This document shows positions 31,006 through 42,389 of a stretch of 64,000 bases of DNA, piece by piece (the first letter of the stretch is position 1; every line of letters starts with the position of its first letter). The DNA lies in the NCBI GenBank assembly GCA_024114885.1, contig CP099418.1, positions 744,001 to 808,000 on the forward strand, given 5' to 3'. The notes beneath the pieces were generated by a model, which did no database searches, was not told where the DNA came from, and saw only the letters and a program-made list of their open reading frames with translations. This stretch comes from Septoria linicola (lineage: Eukaryota; Ascomycota; Dothideomycetes; Mycosphaerellales; Mycosphaerellaceae). The position numbers and the translations under genes are program-made.

Positions 31006-31857
31006 CTACTTGATCTTCTTCGCCTTCAACTTAATCGTCTCATCATTCACAAAAATCCCCTTCCCCTTGTACGGCTCCGGTTTCCTCCACGCACGAATCT
31101 CCGCCGCGAACTGCATCACCACTTCTCTCTCCACTCCCTGCAGCAAAATTCTCGTCGGCTGTGGCGTGGACGCCTTGACTCCCTGCGGTACTCCCAGCTC
31201 GATTGGATGTGAATAGCCGACCTTGAGCGAGACAAATTGTTGGCCATCGTATTCTGGTCTCTTCGTCACGGCGCTGCTCTCGATTGTTGCTCGGTAGCCT
31301 ACGCCTACGAGGCGCAGAATTGCGGCGTGGCCTTCGCTTACGCCGAGGATGTGGTTTTGGAGATATGCTCGTACGGTGCCTGTGTTGCTGTTGTTAGCTC
31401 CTGTCTTGCTTTGCTTGATCTGATATTACGCACCCCACATGGCCTTTTGCTTCTTGTCTTCTGTATCTTCGATGCTCACGGTATGTGTCCTGGTCGCTTC
31501 ATCGGATTGTATGCGTATATAAGGTGGTACGGTCATGCTCGTTTTGCCCAGTGGACCTTCGATCTCGATTGTTGCGCCGGGTTGATTCCTGCTGAGACGC
31601 GCATTTTGTGCTGAGAGTGCGGGCTCGACGACCCGGAAGGTGACTTCGGGTGGAGGTGCAAGTGGTGCTTTGCCAATCTTTGACTGACACTTGGTTGTCG
31701 TGGAGAATCGCGATGTCTGCTGCTGCTGTGGTCTTTTTGCGAATGCCGGCACGAGGAAAGCTGGGAGTGTCACGTCGCGAATGCTGGATGCTGCGCTGAA
31801 TGCGCTTGAGTTCGCGAGGGCTCGTGATGAGCGTGTGCAGTGCCGTATTGATGCCAT
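31006..31857 (-). CDS. MRPL6: Mitochondrial large-subunit ribosomal protein uL6m
   Basis: Two exons, 31857-31434 and 31379-31006 (GTGCGT...ACACAG, phase 1), giving 265 residues. The first 60 residues are rich in Arg, Ser and Ala without acids, with a YeastMRP-like targeting character (SIRHCTRSSRALANSSA and RFSTTTKCQSKIGK). The two L6 repeats follow: IEIEGPLGKTSMTVPPYIRI, and after the junction WGTVRAYLQNHILGVSEGH with RLVGVGYRATIESS, then LKVGYSHPIEL and the C-terminal hallmark RKPEPYKGKGIFVNDE with a lysine-rich end. The RxPEPYKGKGI motif is diagnostic for uL6. It acts in the mitochondrial large ribosomal subunit near the GTPase-associated centre. Confidence 0.94.
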
Positions 31858-32438
31858 GGTTGTAGATGAAGATGGTGTCGCTTCTGGCGCATCCAGGAGC
31901 ATGGTCCATTGACCGCGGAGATGTCGTTGTCTCATCGTCGCTGACCCCTGACGCGCCCAGGCCACTTCCCAGAATCGACTTCACTTCACGCACTTGACTT
32001 TAACTTTCGCTCAGTCGCGTGCATTAACTTAGGACGCGTTTGCCTTTCACATGCACGCACTTTCACATGACAGTTGCGAATTCACCGTGTCATGACAATA
32101 GTAAGTCATTGAGAGCCTGCATCGACAATACGATCTGCTCCCCAAGCAGTCGTTCACCTTCCGAACGGCGTTCCTTACTTCTACTACCGTCACAGCTTCT
32201 CGCGTGCTGCTCGACCTGCAGCTTTCTTCCTGCACTTCCTTCACTCCAGTTTCAATTTTTGTTGCGACATCAAGCACTTTGACCACTACTTCAACCTGCA
32301 ACCATCACCTACAGTCACTCAACACCACACCACATCATTGCCAACAACAACGACTACCACGAGACCACCACCTTCTCGTCACCGTTGCCGCAGGCGGTAA
32401 CCCACCTACCTCCCTCACTGCCGCTCAACAGCAACATC
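31858..32438. promoter_or_regulatory. Divergent promoter region between uL6m and KAR5
   Basis: 581 bp between start codons. The KAR5 side (about 32260-32430) is a CA/CT-rich unstructured leader with many CAAC and CCAC triplets. No gene is visible. Confidence 0.5.
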
Positions 32439-34212
32439 ATGCGGACCTTCAGCGCTGTTGCGATCTGCACCACGCTGCTTGGCGTCGCTGATGGTAAGTT
32501 TACCTTCATACATCAGCAACTATTTCCACATTCGCGCCGCGAGCTGACCACATCGCGCTTGCAGCAGGTACGATCGGGTGGTTCAGTGGCGCCGCCGCCT
32601 CTGCTCCGGAGCTGAGCACTTCCCATTCTGACCACAACGTCACCCTCACGCGTGCCATGGCGCAGGTGCAAGTGACGATTGACAACATCCAGAAGTTGCC
32701 AGACTGCAAGCGTCACGCAGCACGAGGCCTCGTGGAGTCATGTATGGCTTACGATGGATCGAATGCGCAATCGCAACGCAGCACTGATGCGGAGCTCGAT
32801 CTTTATCAAAAGCTGTTCGCCATCCGCATGTCCCACTGCGAGCTGAAGGATGCTGCTCAAGCCCTCCCATCATCGTGCAACGCTGCTATGGCCCCCTCAT
32901 CCCGCGACCAAGTCAACGAACATCAGATTCAGGTCTGTCTTGACGCTCTCTACCAGGACACCAACCCTTGGACGACATACACCAGCATGAAGACGAATGG
33001 TCTAATTATGTGTCACGCTATGCGCGTCGAGCAAGACAAGGACGAGCAGCTGCACCTGTTCCGCATCCTCGTTGGCACAACATCTGACATCAGCAAAGCC
33101 CTGCAGGTCAACCGCGATGAGCTTGACAGCCTTGTCGCGGTCTTTCGCAATCTCAGCGGCGGCATGCGCGACTTCTACCAAGAGCTCCATGAGGATAATC
33201 AGGACATCAAGGCTTCCATCAAACGGTCTTGGGACGCTGTACGCAAGGATGTGTCCGGCGTATCTGGCGATGTCCAGGCTCTTCTTCGCTTTATGAACGA
33301 AGCGAACTCCAACCTGCAGACCTACACCAGCCAAGTCGACGAAGCTTTCAGCCAGGCCCAGAACCTCAGCAGTCAAATGGGTGCTCAATGGAGTGCAGAC
33401 CTCGTCAAGATCCAGGACAGCTTCGACGACGCACGCGCAGCTTACCAGTATCAACTCGAGCTCACTGCTGCGGATGTCCACCAACGCGTCTTCGCGATCA
33501 CCAATAGCATGGAGACCGCAAACGACCTGAGTGGTGAGCTCCTCGACAAGCTCAGCAACCTCAATAACGGTTTCGATGCTCCCATGGAGAAGCTGGGCGA
33601 AATTTCAATCCATGCCGACTATGTCAAGGACGTGCAGCACACAATGCTGACAGACATCTACGAAATATCGAACGTGACTTTCGAGAACATGCAGGCTGTC
33701 AACGAGCATGCAGCATCACTCAACATTTGGCTTGGTGGCATCACATCCTTCGCTCAAGGCTTCTTCGCGACTACCTGGCCAGCCATGGTCACCTTCTTCG
33801 CCTGGTCTCTTCTCGTCGCTGTGCCAATTTTCAGAACCTGCTGGGCGGTCTTTGGTCCAGTCGCGGGTAGCTTCATCGCACCTTGCGCAAACTTTGGTAA
33901 GTCCTGGATAGACTAAAATCACTTGGTCCAGCACTGACATCTTGCATAGCCCTCGCAGCAATGCTCGCATCCCTGATCAACCCCTTTCAGCTCGGTGAAG
34001 CCTTCATCGCCAACCATCCCGCCTTCTTTGGCGAGGCACCACTTTACCTCAGCATGCTGGTCATGTTTACAACAGGCGCGACCGCCGTGCTCCTCCTTCA
34101 ATCTTTCCGCCGCCAGAAGCCAGCATACGACCCAGCTGCAGACCTCGGCGCCTGCTCTCTCGAGGAAGACGACATCGATCTCGAGCAGAAGCGCTACCTC
34201 ATCCCATACTAG
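32439..34212 (+). CDS. KAR5: Kar5-family nuclear fusion protein
   Basis: Three exons: 32439-32493, 32565-33896 and 33950-34212, with GTAAGT donors and TGCAG/CATAG acceptors, phase 1 at both junctions, giving 549 residues. Exon 1 codes a signal peptide (MRTFSAVAICTTLLGVAD). The lumenal part has the conserved cysteine pattern of the family (LPDCKRHAA, LVESC, SHCELKD, LPSSC, VCLDALY), then a long helical region of coiled-coil character (residues about 190-390), and two hydrophobic segments near the C-terminus (WPAMVTFFAWSLLVAVPIF and LYLSMLVMFTTGATAVLLL) with a short tail. Kar5/Tht1 sits in the ER and nuclear envelope near the spindle pole body and is required for fusion of nuclei after mating. 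Its role here is inferred from family architecture. Confidence 0.88.
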
Positions 34213-34655
34213 ACTGTCTTGTCATATCACGGCAATCACGATGCCACATGATTACGACTACGACATATGACACATGACTTACGACAAGCTACACCACACG
34301 CCACTTCTTTTCTCTACTTCTTAAGCGTTCACGGCATAGACGGGGAGGAGAAAAGATCTTAGGGAATCTGCTGCTTTCTATGGATTGCCACTTTGATGGT
34401 GAAATTAGAGCATAGAGCAGACGACAGAGGACGGAGAAGGGGAAGAACAGTACAGCATGCATAGAAGCATTCTTTATGACTTACGACGAGCGAGAGATAC
34501 CCCATCATGTATTTGACAATTCACGACATCAAGCACTAACATCTGACTTGTCATTTGCTTGCTTATGGCCTTGCTCTGCAAGCCGCCATTGACTCACTAA
34601 AGGTATCTTCTAGGTAAACACGGAGGTTTCAAGACCACTCCTGCCACGACGACGA
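34213..34655. other. Convergent intergenic between KAR5 and the histidine phosphatase
   Basis: It should hold both 3' UTRs. No gene or repeat is supported. Confidence 0.55.
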
Positions 34656-35631
34656 TTATGCTTTTGCAACTTGAACGACCGGTTGCGGCGAGGTCGCGCT
34701 TGGTCCTGGGCTTGGAGACGCCTCGTGAACTTCTGGAGTAGCACGACGCTCACCACGGTCAGTCACAAGCGTCTTGTCCTCGCGAGTCCACCGATCACGC
34801 TCAGCTTGCTGTTCAGCCTCGTGTTGCTGTGCGACCCCTTTCCTTCTTTGCTGAGATTCTGACAGCTCCTTCACGTGTGCCAGAGCGTGCTCGCTATCTC
34901 GATCGAAGCTGGTGGTTGAAGATGCCGGGTCGGGCTCAGAGGTGAAGTAAACACTGCGCCATCTAGAAAAGAGAATGCGAGGTCAGCGACATTGTCCTAA
35001 TCACCAATTCTGGGTGTTCACCTACTCCGTATTTGCCCATCCAGTGCCAGAAAATCTGTCGACGTCGACGAAATCCTCAATGATGTAGTGAAGAAGGCTG
35101 AGATAATGTCAGCACAAATGCACATGTATTGAGATCCTGATATACTCACGCGCCATGAGTTACCACCGCAATGTGCTTCTCCGGCCGGTCCCTCAGCCAG
35201 ACTCGAGCCTGCCGCGCTCTTGTCTGAACAGGGCCAAAGTCTGCTGACCATCGGCCTCTCTTCGAGTTCCAGCCTTCCGTCACGTATTGAAAGTCGACTG
35301 GACATCCTTTGAATTCTTGCTCAAGGACTTCTATAGTGGATCCCGTGTCGCAAGGGAGGACGCTGGTCTCTTGCAGTTCTGGCAGGCAGATCACTTGCAA
35401 CGATTTGGTCTTCAACGTGTCTCCAAAAACCTTCAAGGCTGTCTGAATGGTCCGCTTCATGGGTGAGGCAACGACGAGATCGATCTTGTCGTGGAGAGGG
35501 AACGAGGCTTTCAGGGCGCGACATTGTTGGTCGCCGAGCTCGGTAAGTGAAGGATCGTGCATGAAGTGGTTGGCTGCATTGACGTTGTGTGCCGCTTGTG
35601 CATGGCGAATCAAGTAGAGAGTAGGTGCCAT
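34656..35631 (-). CDS. Histidine phosphatase superfamily (phosphoglycerate mutase-like) protein
   Basis: Three exons: 35631-35150, 35097-35026 and 34962-34656. Introns are GTGAGT...CTCAG and GTAGGT...TCTAG, phases 2 and 2, giving 286 residues. The catalytic motif LYLIRHAQAAHNV stands at residues 5-17 with the phospho-accepting histidine. Other superfamily landmarks are LTELGDQQCRALKA, LVVASPMKRTIQTAL with the second arginine, a glutamate in LPELQET, and the second catalytic histidine in AVVTHGA, which is split across the first intron. The C-terminal 90 residues are disordered and rich in Glu, Gln and Arg. Many fungi carry several such small cytosolic phosphatases of unknown substrate. It is not a glycolytic mutase, being longer and lacking its dimer motifs. 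Confidence 0.87.
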
Positions 35632-36216
35632 GTTGGTAAATTGAGCGCGATAGAAATGGCGATGGCGCGTTGTCAGTCGTAGGCTTTTCTGACTCTAGGT
35701 ATAGCAATCGACGAGATGTGTTGCTTAGTCCTAGAGTTTGTGTTTGCTGTCGTTGTTCTGCTGACTGACAAGCAGTAGGGAAGAGTGCTGGGTAGTGCTA
35801 TCGAGATCTCTCACTCGACCCTGCCTATCCTTAAATTCAGCATGCAGCCTGATAGTCCTTGCCTGCCTCTGGAGCTACTTTACGGCCAAGTCAAGTCAGA
35901 ACTTGTCTTGCCCGTGAGTGGACGCCTTAGATTCGCCTGTCAGGGAGTCAAGAGAAACCGCGGGCAGTTTTGAGTGTGCGACTTCCTGTGCTTACATGCT
36001 TCCAATGATGGAACGACAAGTCGATGGTCTCACAGCAGGCGCACACAGGGTGCTGTCGTCTGCAATCGTGGCCGCGTGTCATGAGTCGTCACCGCGCCTT
36101 CTCGCACCTGCCCGACAGTCTTGTAGCCATCCAGACTTCATGCAGATGGAGCATAGCGGTCCAGAGTTGCGACTCGCAACAAGCTCAGGAACGAATAGTG
36201 TGGCGAATTTAGCAGT
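35632..36216. other. Intergenic, histidine phosphatase promoter
   Basis: A same-strand spacer. No supported gene. Confidence 0.5.
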
Positions 36217-36804
36217 CTAAGTCGCAAGCGGGCGCCTCGGGCCCTGTTCGTTCAGCGTGATGTTCCCAATCCACTCAAGTTCGCTGTCAGTGAAGATCTC
36301 AACTAGGCCATTACACTCCACCAGGTCTACCGTAAGGTCTGCTCGAACAGCGTCTAACGCAATGTCGTCGATGGTCTCCGCGCAATAGTAGAGGCCATGA
36401 TTCAAGGTTTCCGGAAAGTTGTGGGTGATCTTTGAGTCGAGCTCGTCCTGTGCGCCGATCGTTTGTTTATGCTCCTCGAGTGAGCAGCCTTTGTGGAGGA
36501 AGACACAATAGCTTTGGTCAGGTTGACGTGAAGGAGGGCAGTAGTACGGCGCTCGATACGGTCGCACTACAGAGGCAGGACAGTGCAGCGCTTTCCGCCA
36601 GAGGAGAGATACATCATGTCCTCTCGCTGAGACAGCCAGGTACAGCAAGTATGCGCTGATGATCGTGATGATGATGATGATGAGAGTGTTGCGAAATGGA
36701 CGCAAACGCGACAGAGCAACCAAGTGTTCGTGAGGATTATCAACTTGGAGTCGAGTTGGTTCGAGGATGACGTGCACAAATTCTTCCTCTGCAGTTCGAC
36801 GTGA
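36217..36804 (-). CDS. Putative membrane protein, N-terminus unresolved
   Basis: The main exon is open from 36804 to the TAA at 36217, about 195 residues. It begins after a GGTAG acceptor and reads RRTAEEEFVHVILEP, LVALSRLRPF, then one strong membrane segment NTLIIIIITIISAYLLYLAV. A cysteine-containing soluble part follows (CPASVV, YYCPP, SYCVF, KGCSLEE, YYCAE, VECNG). There is no ATG in this frame. An upstream exon ending at 36904 with a GTGAGT donor (containing SQALLAAKLSVPAEF) is open back to about 37070 and would splice in phase, but I could not find its start. It may be a real multi-exon gene or a decayed one. The family is not recognised. A (GAT)n run at 36661-36683 codes the poly-isoleucine stretch. 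Confidence 0.45.
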   Translation of the reverse strand, partial: SRRTAEEEFVHVILEPTRLQVDNPHEHLVALSRLRPFRNTLIIIIITIISAYLLYLAVSARGHDVSLLWRKALHCPASVVRPYRAPYYCPPSRQPDQSYCVFLHKGCSLEEHKQTIGAQDELDSKITHNFPETLNHGLYYCAETIDDIALDAVRADLTVDLVECNGLVEIFTDSELEWIGNITLNEQGPRRPLAT

Positions 36805-36816
36805 CTACCTCCATCT

Positions 36817-37671
36817 TCTCATTATTAACACGCGAGCAAACACGCGAGCAAAGGACACCTATACACAGACCGACACATTACCATAATGCTCAGGCCCACT
36901 CACCATGAGCCTCCAGAGGAATGATCCAGTCGAAGTCGATATGTGGTCATCACCACGCGCAAATTCAGCTGGTACGCTGAGCTTAGCGGCCAGAAGAGCC
37001 TGGCTTGGCTTGCGATGACTAGATCTATTGAGAATTGCGACGTGGGTAAATCGCCGTAGAAGCGTGAACGCTGTTGCCGTTCATTGCCGCGCTATGATAA
37101 ATACCTCATGTGTAGGTGTGCTATGCGTTGACCTGGCTGCGACTCCTTACACTGCAGATCAACAACAGCAGGTTACAATGCGAGCCTCAAAGATAAGAAA
37201 AGACATCCTTCCAAGAAGTCACAAGATGGGTCGATGTTACAACGCAGCATGCCTCGCTGTCAACAGCACCTCCCAAATCTGGCGATGTCGCAATTTCTTG
37301 ACTGTCCGTACAGTGTCTTGGGAGCGGGCTGGGCAGTTCTTATACCGGCCTCCAGTAGCCTGTTGACAAGGCTCGGGTCTCAGCACAACCCTGATCGTCC
37401 TCACTCCACAGAGTCTACGCCGAGCTAAGCATCAGTGCCAAGTATACCAACGCTCAAAATCATGCGGCTATGATTAGAGGAAAATGGCGACATCGAGTTG
37501 GCATGCACTTCTGCTCGCACATTTTCCGAATCCTCCGCTTGGAGCATTCTTCAGGTTGTATTAACGTAGCGCAGATCCTGGGAGGCCACGAGTTGCTATA
37601 TCCACCATCTGGACCAAGTCCGCCTCCAGAACAATCATCATAACACAGACCTTGGTTGGTCATCCCTGGCC
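36817..37671. other. Intergenic/unresolved 5' region
   Basis: It holds the probable upstream exon of the membrane-protein gene (36904-37070 at most) and the permease promoter. A 12 bp unit CACGCGAGCAAA occurs twice in tandem around 36830-36853. Nothing else is supported. Confidence 0.4.
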
Positions 37672-39673
37672 ATGTCATCCCTCTTACGACGCTTCGGCGG
37701 CGGAATTCAGACACCACGACAGGCGAGCTCTACTGCACACGATGTGAATGAGGTCAAGGACGGTAGCCTACGATTTGTCGAGGCATCGGGAGACAACACT
37801 GGCCAGACGACGTTTCAGTTATCTGCAGGCGCTCCGGTAGAAACGACATCGCCTCTCAAGCACAATGTCGGTCCTGTGACGATCATATTCGTAAGTCGAA
37901 AGAAAGTCGGACCGAAATCACAGCTGATCGTTGTGCTAGATGTGCGTGGGCAAAATGGTTGGCACAGGAATCTTCTCGACTCCATCGAACATTTTGACAA
38001 GAACTGGATCAGTTGGCCTTGCACTTCTCTTCTGGGTTTTTGGCGCCATCTTCGCTGCAGCAGGATTGACCGTCTACCTCGAGTATGCTGCATTCTTCCC
38101 AAGTCGATCAGGGTCTGAGGTTGCATACCTCGAACAATCATATCCAAGGCCTCGATTCTTCTTCCCAACAGTCTACGCGCTGGAAACTGTGGTTCTGGCC
38201 TTCAGCAGCTCGAATGCGATCGTCCTGTCGAACTACCTTTTCGCAATGGCAGGTACGACAGCTACTAATTGGCAGACCAAAGGCGTCGCGGCGGCATCTT
38301 ATACGATTGCTACACTCTTTGTGATCTTCAACACAAGATTATCGTACTGGATGTCCAACGGCATCGGCGTAATCAAACTCCTCACATTGGTCTTCATCGC
38401 ACTCATCGGATTTGTCGTTCTGGGAGGCCACACTAGAGTCGAGAACCCTACAGAGAACTTCAGCAATGCCTTTGATGGAACGACATCCGTGTATGGTATC
38501 ACCAACGCGCTCTACTCCGTCGTGTACGCTTACACAGGATACAACAATGTCTTCTACGTCACGGCCGAGATCAAGGATCCCGTTCGCAATCTGAAGAAGT
38601 ATGGCTACACGGCGCTTTTGATCACGTTCATCCTCTATTTCCTGGCGAATATAGCCTACTTCGCGGCTGTGCCTGCAGCAGATCTCCGGTACCAACTCTA
38701 CTCTCTCGTTACCCCCCCCCCCCCCCCCCCCCTCGTTACCGTGCTAACATCATTCAGTGCCGGAAGAGAAGTCGCCATTCGTCTGCTCTTCACAAACGTG
38801 TTTGGCGATAGCGGTGCAGTACGAGGACTTAACTTTTTGATCGTCATCAGCGCATTCGGCAACTTGATCACAGTCCTTCTCGGAGACTCTCGTGCTATTC
38901 GCGAGTGCGGTCGTCAAGGTGTCATCCCCTTCACCAAGTTCTGGGTCTCGACTCGTCCTTTCGGCACAACGGCCGGACCGTATCTGCTCAAGTGGTTCTT
39001 GACTATCATTGTTATTCTTGGTATGTGAACTGCCAAATTACTGCAGTCGTTTGACTTCCGCTAACAAAACTGCTCGTCAACAGCTGTCCCTGCAGGCGAC
39101 GCTTTCCAGTTCATGTCCAACTTACAAGTCTACCCAAACGCATTATTCATGCTCTTGCTGTCTGTGGGAATCTTCTTCGTTCGCAAAAGACATGGGCGCC
39201 TCGGTCTCGGCAAGCCAGCTTTCAGTGCTTGGACCGTCGTGGTTGTCTTCAACATTCTCGTACAGATCTACCTGCTGTAAGTTTCCACTCTCGTTGAGAT
39301 CCAAAACTCAAGACTGATACGGACCAACAGCGCTATCCCATGGTACCCACCACCAGGCGGACGAAATGCCGGCAACGTGAGCTTCTGGTACGCGACCTAC
39401 ATCGTAGTAGCATTAGGTGTGCTGGCTCTCTTTTCGTTGTACTGGGTTGTATGGTTCAAGGCTCTACCACGAGTTCGAGGTTATCGTATGAGACAGGAGA
39501 TGCTGGAATATGATGATGGTGCACAGTCGAATCGGTTCGTCAAGGTTCCAGTAGCTGAGCTGGAAGTCTGGGATGCGACTCACGATGCACTTGGTAGGCC
39601 ACTTGGACAGGCACAGATCAGTGAGACAAGTTCGAGGGGCCAAGAGGAGAGCATAGAAATTGCGAAAGCGTGA
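37672..39673 (+). CDS. Amino-acid permease, LAT/Mup1 type
   Basis: Five exons: 37672-37890, 37940-38688, 38758-39020, 39084-39276 and 39331-39673. All introns are 48-69 bp with GTA donors; phases 0, 2, 1, 2 close exactly to 588 residues. After an 80-residue cytosolic N-terminus comes the APC signature KMVGTGIFSTPSNIL in the first helix, then about twelve membrane segments, among them LALLFWVFGAIFAAAGLTVY, VIKLLTLVFIALIGFVVLGG, NALYSVVYAYTGYNNVFYV and YATYIVVALGVLALFSLYWV. The first-helix GTGIF motif and the ETVVLAFSSSNAIVL segment match methionine/LAT-type transporters such as yeast Mup1. It should import a neutral amino acid at the plasma membrane; the substrate is inferred. The intron at 38689-38757 contains a C21 run and stays open in frame. 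Confidence 0.87.
38705..38740. repeat. C21 homopolymer flanked by 9 bp direct repeats in an intron
   Basis: Twenty-one consecutive C residues (38712-38732) sit between two copies of CTCGTTACC (38705-38713 and 38732-38740). The tract lies within the second permease intron, just before its GCTAACAT branch site. Confidence 0.95.
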
Positions 39674-39827
39674 TGGGAGCAAGTAGGTGTTTTGGTACCA
39701 ATGGAAATGCAGTGATGCTAGACGCTATGATGCAAAACTCTGGTTCTATGCAATGCTAGGGTATCTTGCGCGATAAAAGGCAGCACACCCGCAAATACGG
39801 AACGCTTCAGATACACGCAATCGAATT

Positions 39828-41995
39828 TCAATCTTCCCGACCACGCGGAGGTTGTACTTCGTGCAGCGGGCTTCGCGCCTTGACCAGATCACTTTGTGTA
39901 CGTATGGCTCCAGCTCGTGTCTTCTGTGTACTGGGAGGAGTTGCTAGGCTGTCGTTGCCAGACGGTCGGTCCCTGCCGTACTTGGCCTGCACGGTCTGTT
40001 GATGAGTATCGCTGGATAGATCTGGAGTAGAAGTCCTCGAGGGCGTCTGCTGGTAGATCGTTGGACGGGGCGAAGACGATGAGGGTACACCACGACCAGG
40101 AGGTGGACGCTCCAGGATAGGACGATGGAAGTCGAGCGATGGCATCTGAGCGCTATACTCGTAGTCTTCATCGTAAGCGAGTTCAGTAGACGTCATCGCT
40201 GGTGCAGGTGAGCCTCGCTGTGATCCTGGTGATGCTCCTGCTTTTTGAATGTACTGTTCGCCTCGTCGCTTAATTGGCGACTCATCGTACGGGTCGAATC
40301 CTACACGTTGGATAGCGGCGTGTCTAATCTGCTGGCGGTGCTGCTTGTCTGCTCCAGCCCCTGCAGTCGCACTGTCTTCGAGGAAGAAGTTGAGAAGTTC
40401 ATCTTCGATGGCGAGGTGAGACTCCTGCCTGAACTGTTGCAGTGCTGCAAGCTTTAGCAGCATTTCCAACAACGACAAGGTCGTTTTGATTGGCGGTCCA
40501 GAACGCTTGCCTGGTGACAGTGCCAGCGAAGTGGAGTGCGAGTCGCTCTTGACCCCATTGCGAGGCGAGCTGAGGTTCAGACCGGCCAGCGCACTACTTA
40601 GCGGGCTGAAAGAGGTAGACCGGCTAGTCTGTGGGCGTATGGGCTCATCTTCTTCGCTGTCAGAATCTTCTGGCTCAGTGTAGACCTTGAAAGCCATCCA
40701 CTCGGGGTCATAAGATGGTGGCAGACGCTGACATTGCGAGTCGCGATGATAGTCGCCAGCTGGAGCAGGAGCCACATCTGGCGTGCTCTCGCGTTGAAGC
40801 TGGACATCGATCTCACTCTGTTCATCGAGCTCTTCACCTTGTGAGCTGTCTGCAGTACTCGTTGCGCGCGATCTCGAAGGCCTCATCATGCGTCTCGGGG
40901 GCTCAGCATGGACATCACGCTTCAGTAGCAGGCACGGCTGTGTGACCTCGTCGTCACCACCAATGTTCAGGAGTTTGGCTTCGTCACAGTAAAAGATCTG
41001 AAACCCGCGTTAGCGACACTATGAGACATTTGGTACTTACAACTTGCCTTGGACACTTCGTGCACCGGGATAATATCGCGAATGCCGGCGTTCTGCACAT
41101 CACCGAATGGCCCTGGCGTTGGCCCACCTTCTTCAGGTTCGTGCACTAAACCATCGTCCAAATCTTCAATCATGGTAAGTTGATAGCCGTACTCCGTGGC
41201 CTTGGCTTCAGCAGGGACAGAATCGTTCTTGTGCATTTGGGAGTCCACTGCTTCACCAGGCAGAGAGTACAGCTGATCGAGTGGTACTCGCCAAAGCTTT
41301 ACCTTTGCCTTCTTGAAGACTGTCGCCCATGTCGTCTCGTTGCCTTCCGCACGCGTTGAGTGTCCTGCAAAGAGCATGTACAGTGAGACTAAGTAAGTCG
41401 GCCCTACCTGAAGCCGCACAATGGGATTCGAGGTGAATCGTGTATCGGCAGTGGTCAAAAATGTTGATGCTTGTAAGAGCCGCGATGGACTGATGGTGCC
41501 TGACAGCTTGGTCGACAAATTGACGCCTGATGTTGTGATTGCTAGACTGATGAGAGGGACGGCATCTTCAATTCTGGCAAGCAGAAGCTTGATTTGACTG
41601 ATGATGGCGACGAGCTCATGATCCGCGTCGTCACGGGCAGCACCTCTACTGCCACGATCGCGGAGGCGCTGCTCTTCTTGGGCTGCATTGTCAAGACGCT
41701 GGCCGAGCCTTTGTATGTCGTAACGTAAGCCCTGGCACAGCGACAGGGCCGACTCGAGGGACGTATTGCCACGCGCAGCAATGAGCTCAATCATATCAAT
41801 TGATGGAGCAATGACGCGAATCTTGCTGTCTAGACGAAGCTGTAATTGCATCAATTCGTCGCGCTCGCGACTCTTTGGAGCCTGCTTGAGCAAGCGACCA
41901 CACTCTTTGAGCGCATAGCCGGTGGTGATAGTGATGCCTGACCGAATGGCATATTGTACTGCCTGCTGAGTCACGCGATGAAGTAGCGCGTCCAT
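39828..41995 (-). CDS. YRB30: RanGTP-binding protein Yrb30
   Basis: Two exons, 41995-41048 and 40997-39828, giving 705 residues. The 50 bp intron starts with GC (AAG|GCAAGT) and ends TTTCAG after a GCTAACG branch site. A GT donor eight bases downstream would give a stop, so the GC-AG form is the consistent one. The N-terminus MDALLHRVTQQAVQYAIRSG with LKECGRLLK is the start of the Ran-binding family of Yrb30. Helical segments follow (LQLRLDSKIRVIAPSIDMIE), then a beta-rich part with FFKKAKVKLWRVPLDQLY-like sequence and DEAKLLNIGGDDE just after the junction. The C-terminal 300 residues are disordered and Ser/Pro/Arg-rich. In yeast it binds RanGTP and promotes its hydrolysis with RanGAP in nuclear transport. 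Confidence 0.9.
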
Positions 41996-42389
41996 GGCGG
42001 CTGGTTGGGTGCTGTCGAGGGTGAGTCAACCTACTGGTGATGACGAGTCGATGTGACGGGCATTTGCTCGTAGTGTTGGGCAGCACTGATGACTCCCCGG
42101 CACTTGTATGGAGAGCGATGATGCATGTCGTGGAAAGAAAGAGACACAAGCAAACGAAGCGCAGAAAGTCACCAGCCACACCCCGTCCCAAAGAAGGCGC
42201 CACATATTTCTGCACCCCACTTCGAAAATGTTCCCACCTTTCACTGCGACTACACATCCACATCCACCTGCACTGCTCGCTCCTCGACACCTTCAATCGC
42301 GAGAGCAAGGTCTGCACTGAACTCGAAGATATCAACCTTTAGACCACTGCGCACTTTCCCCAGCACCACCGATTTCCTTCCTCCCCATC
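41996..42389. promoter_or_regulatory. Divergent promoter region between YRB30 and SUP35
   Basis: 394 bp between start codons. The SUP35 side is C/T-rich, typical of highly expressed fungal translation genes, and the ATG context is CATCATGGCC. Confidence 0.55.
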
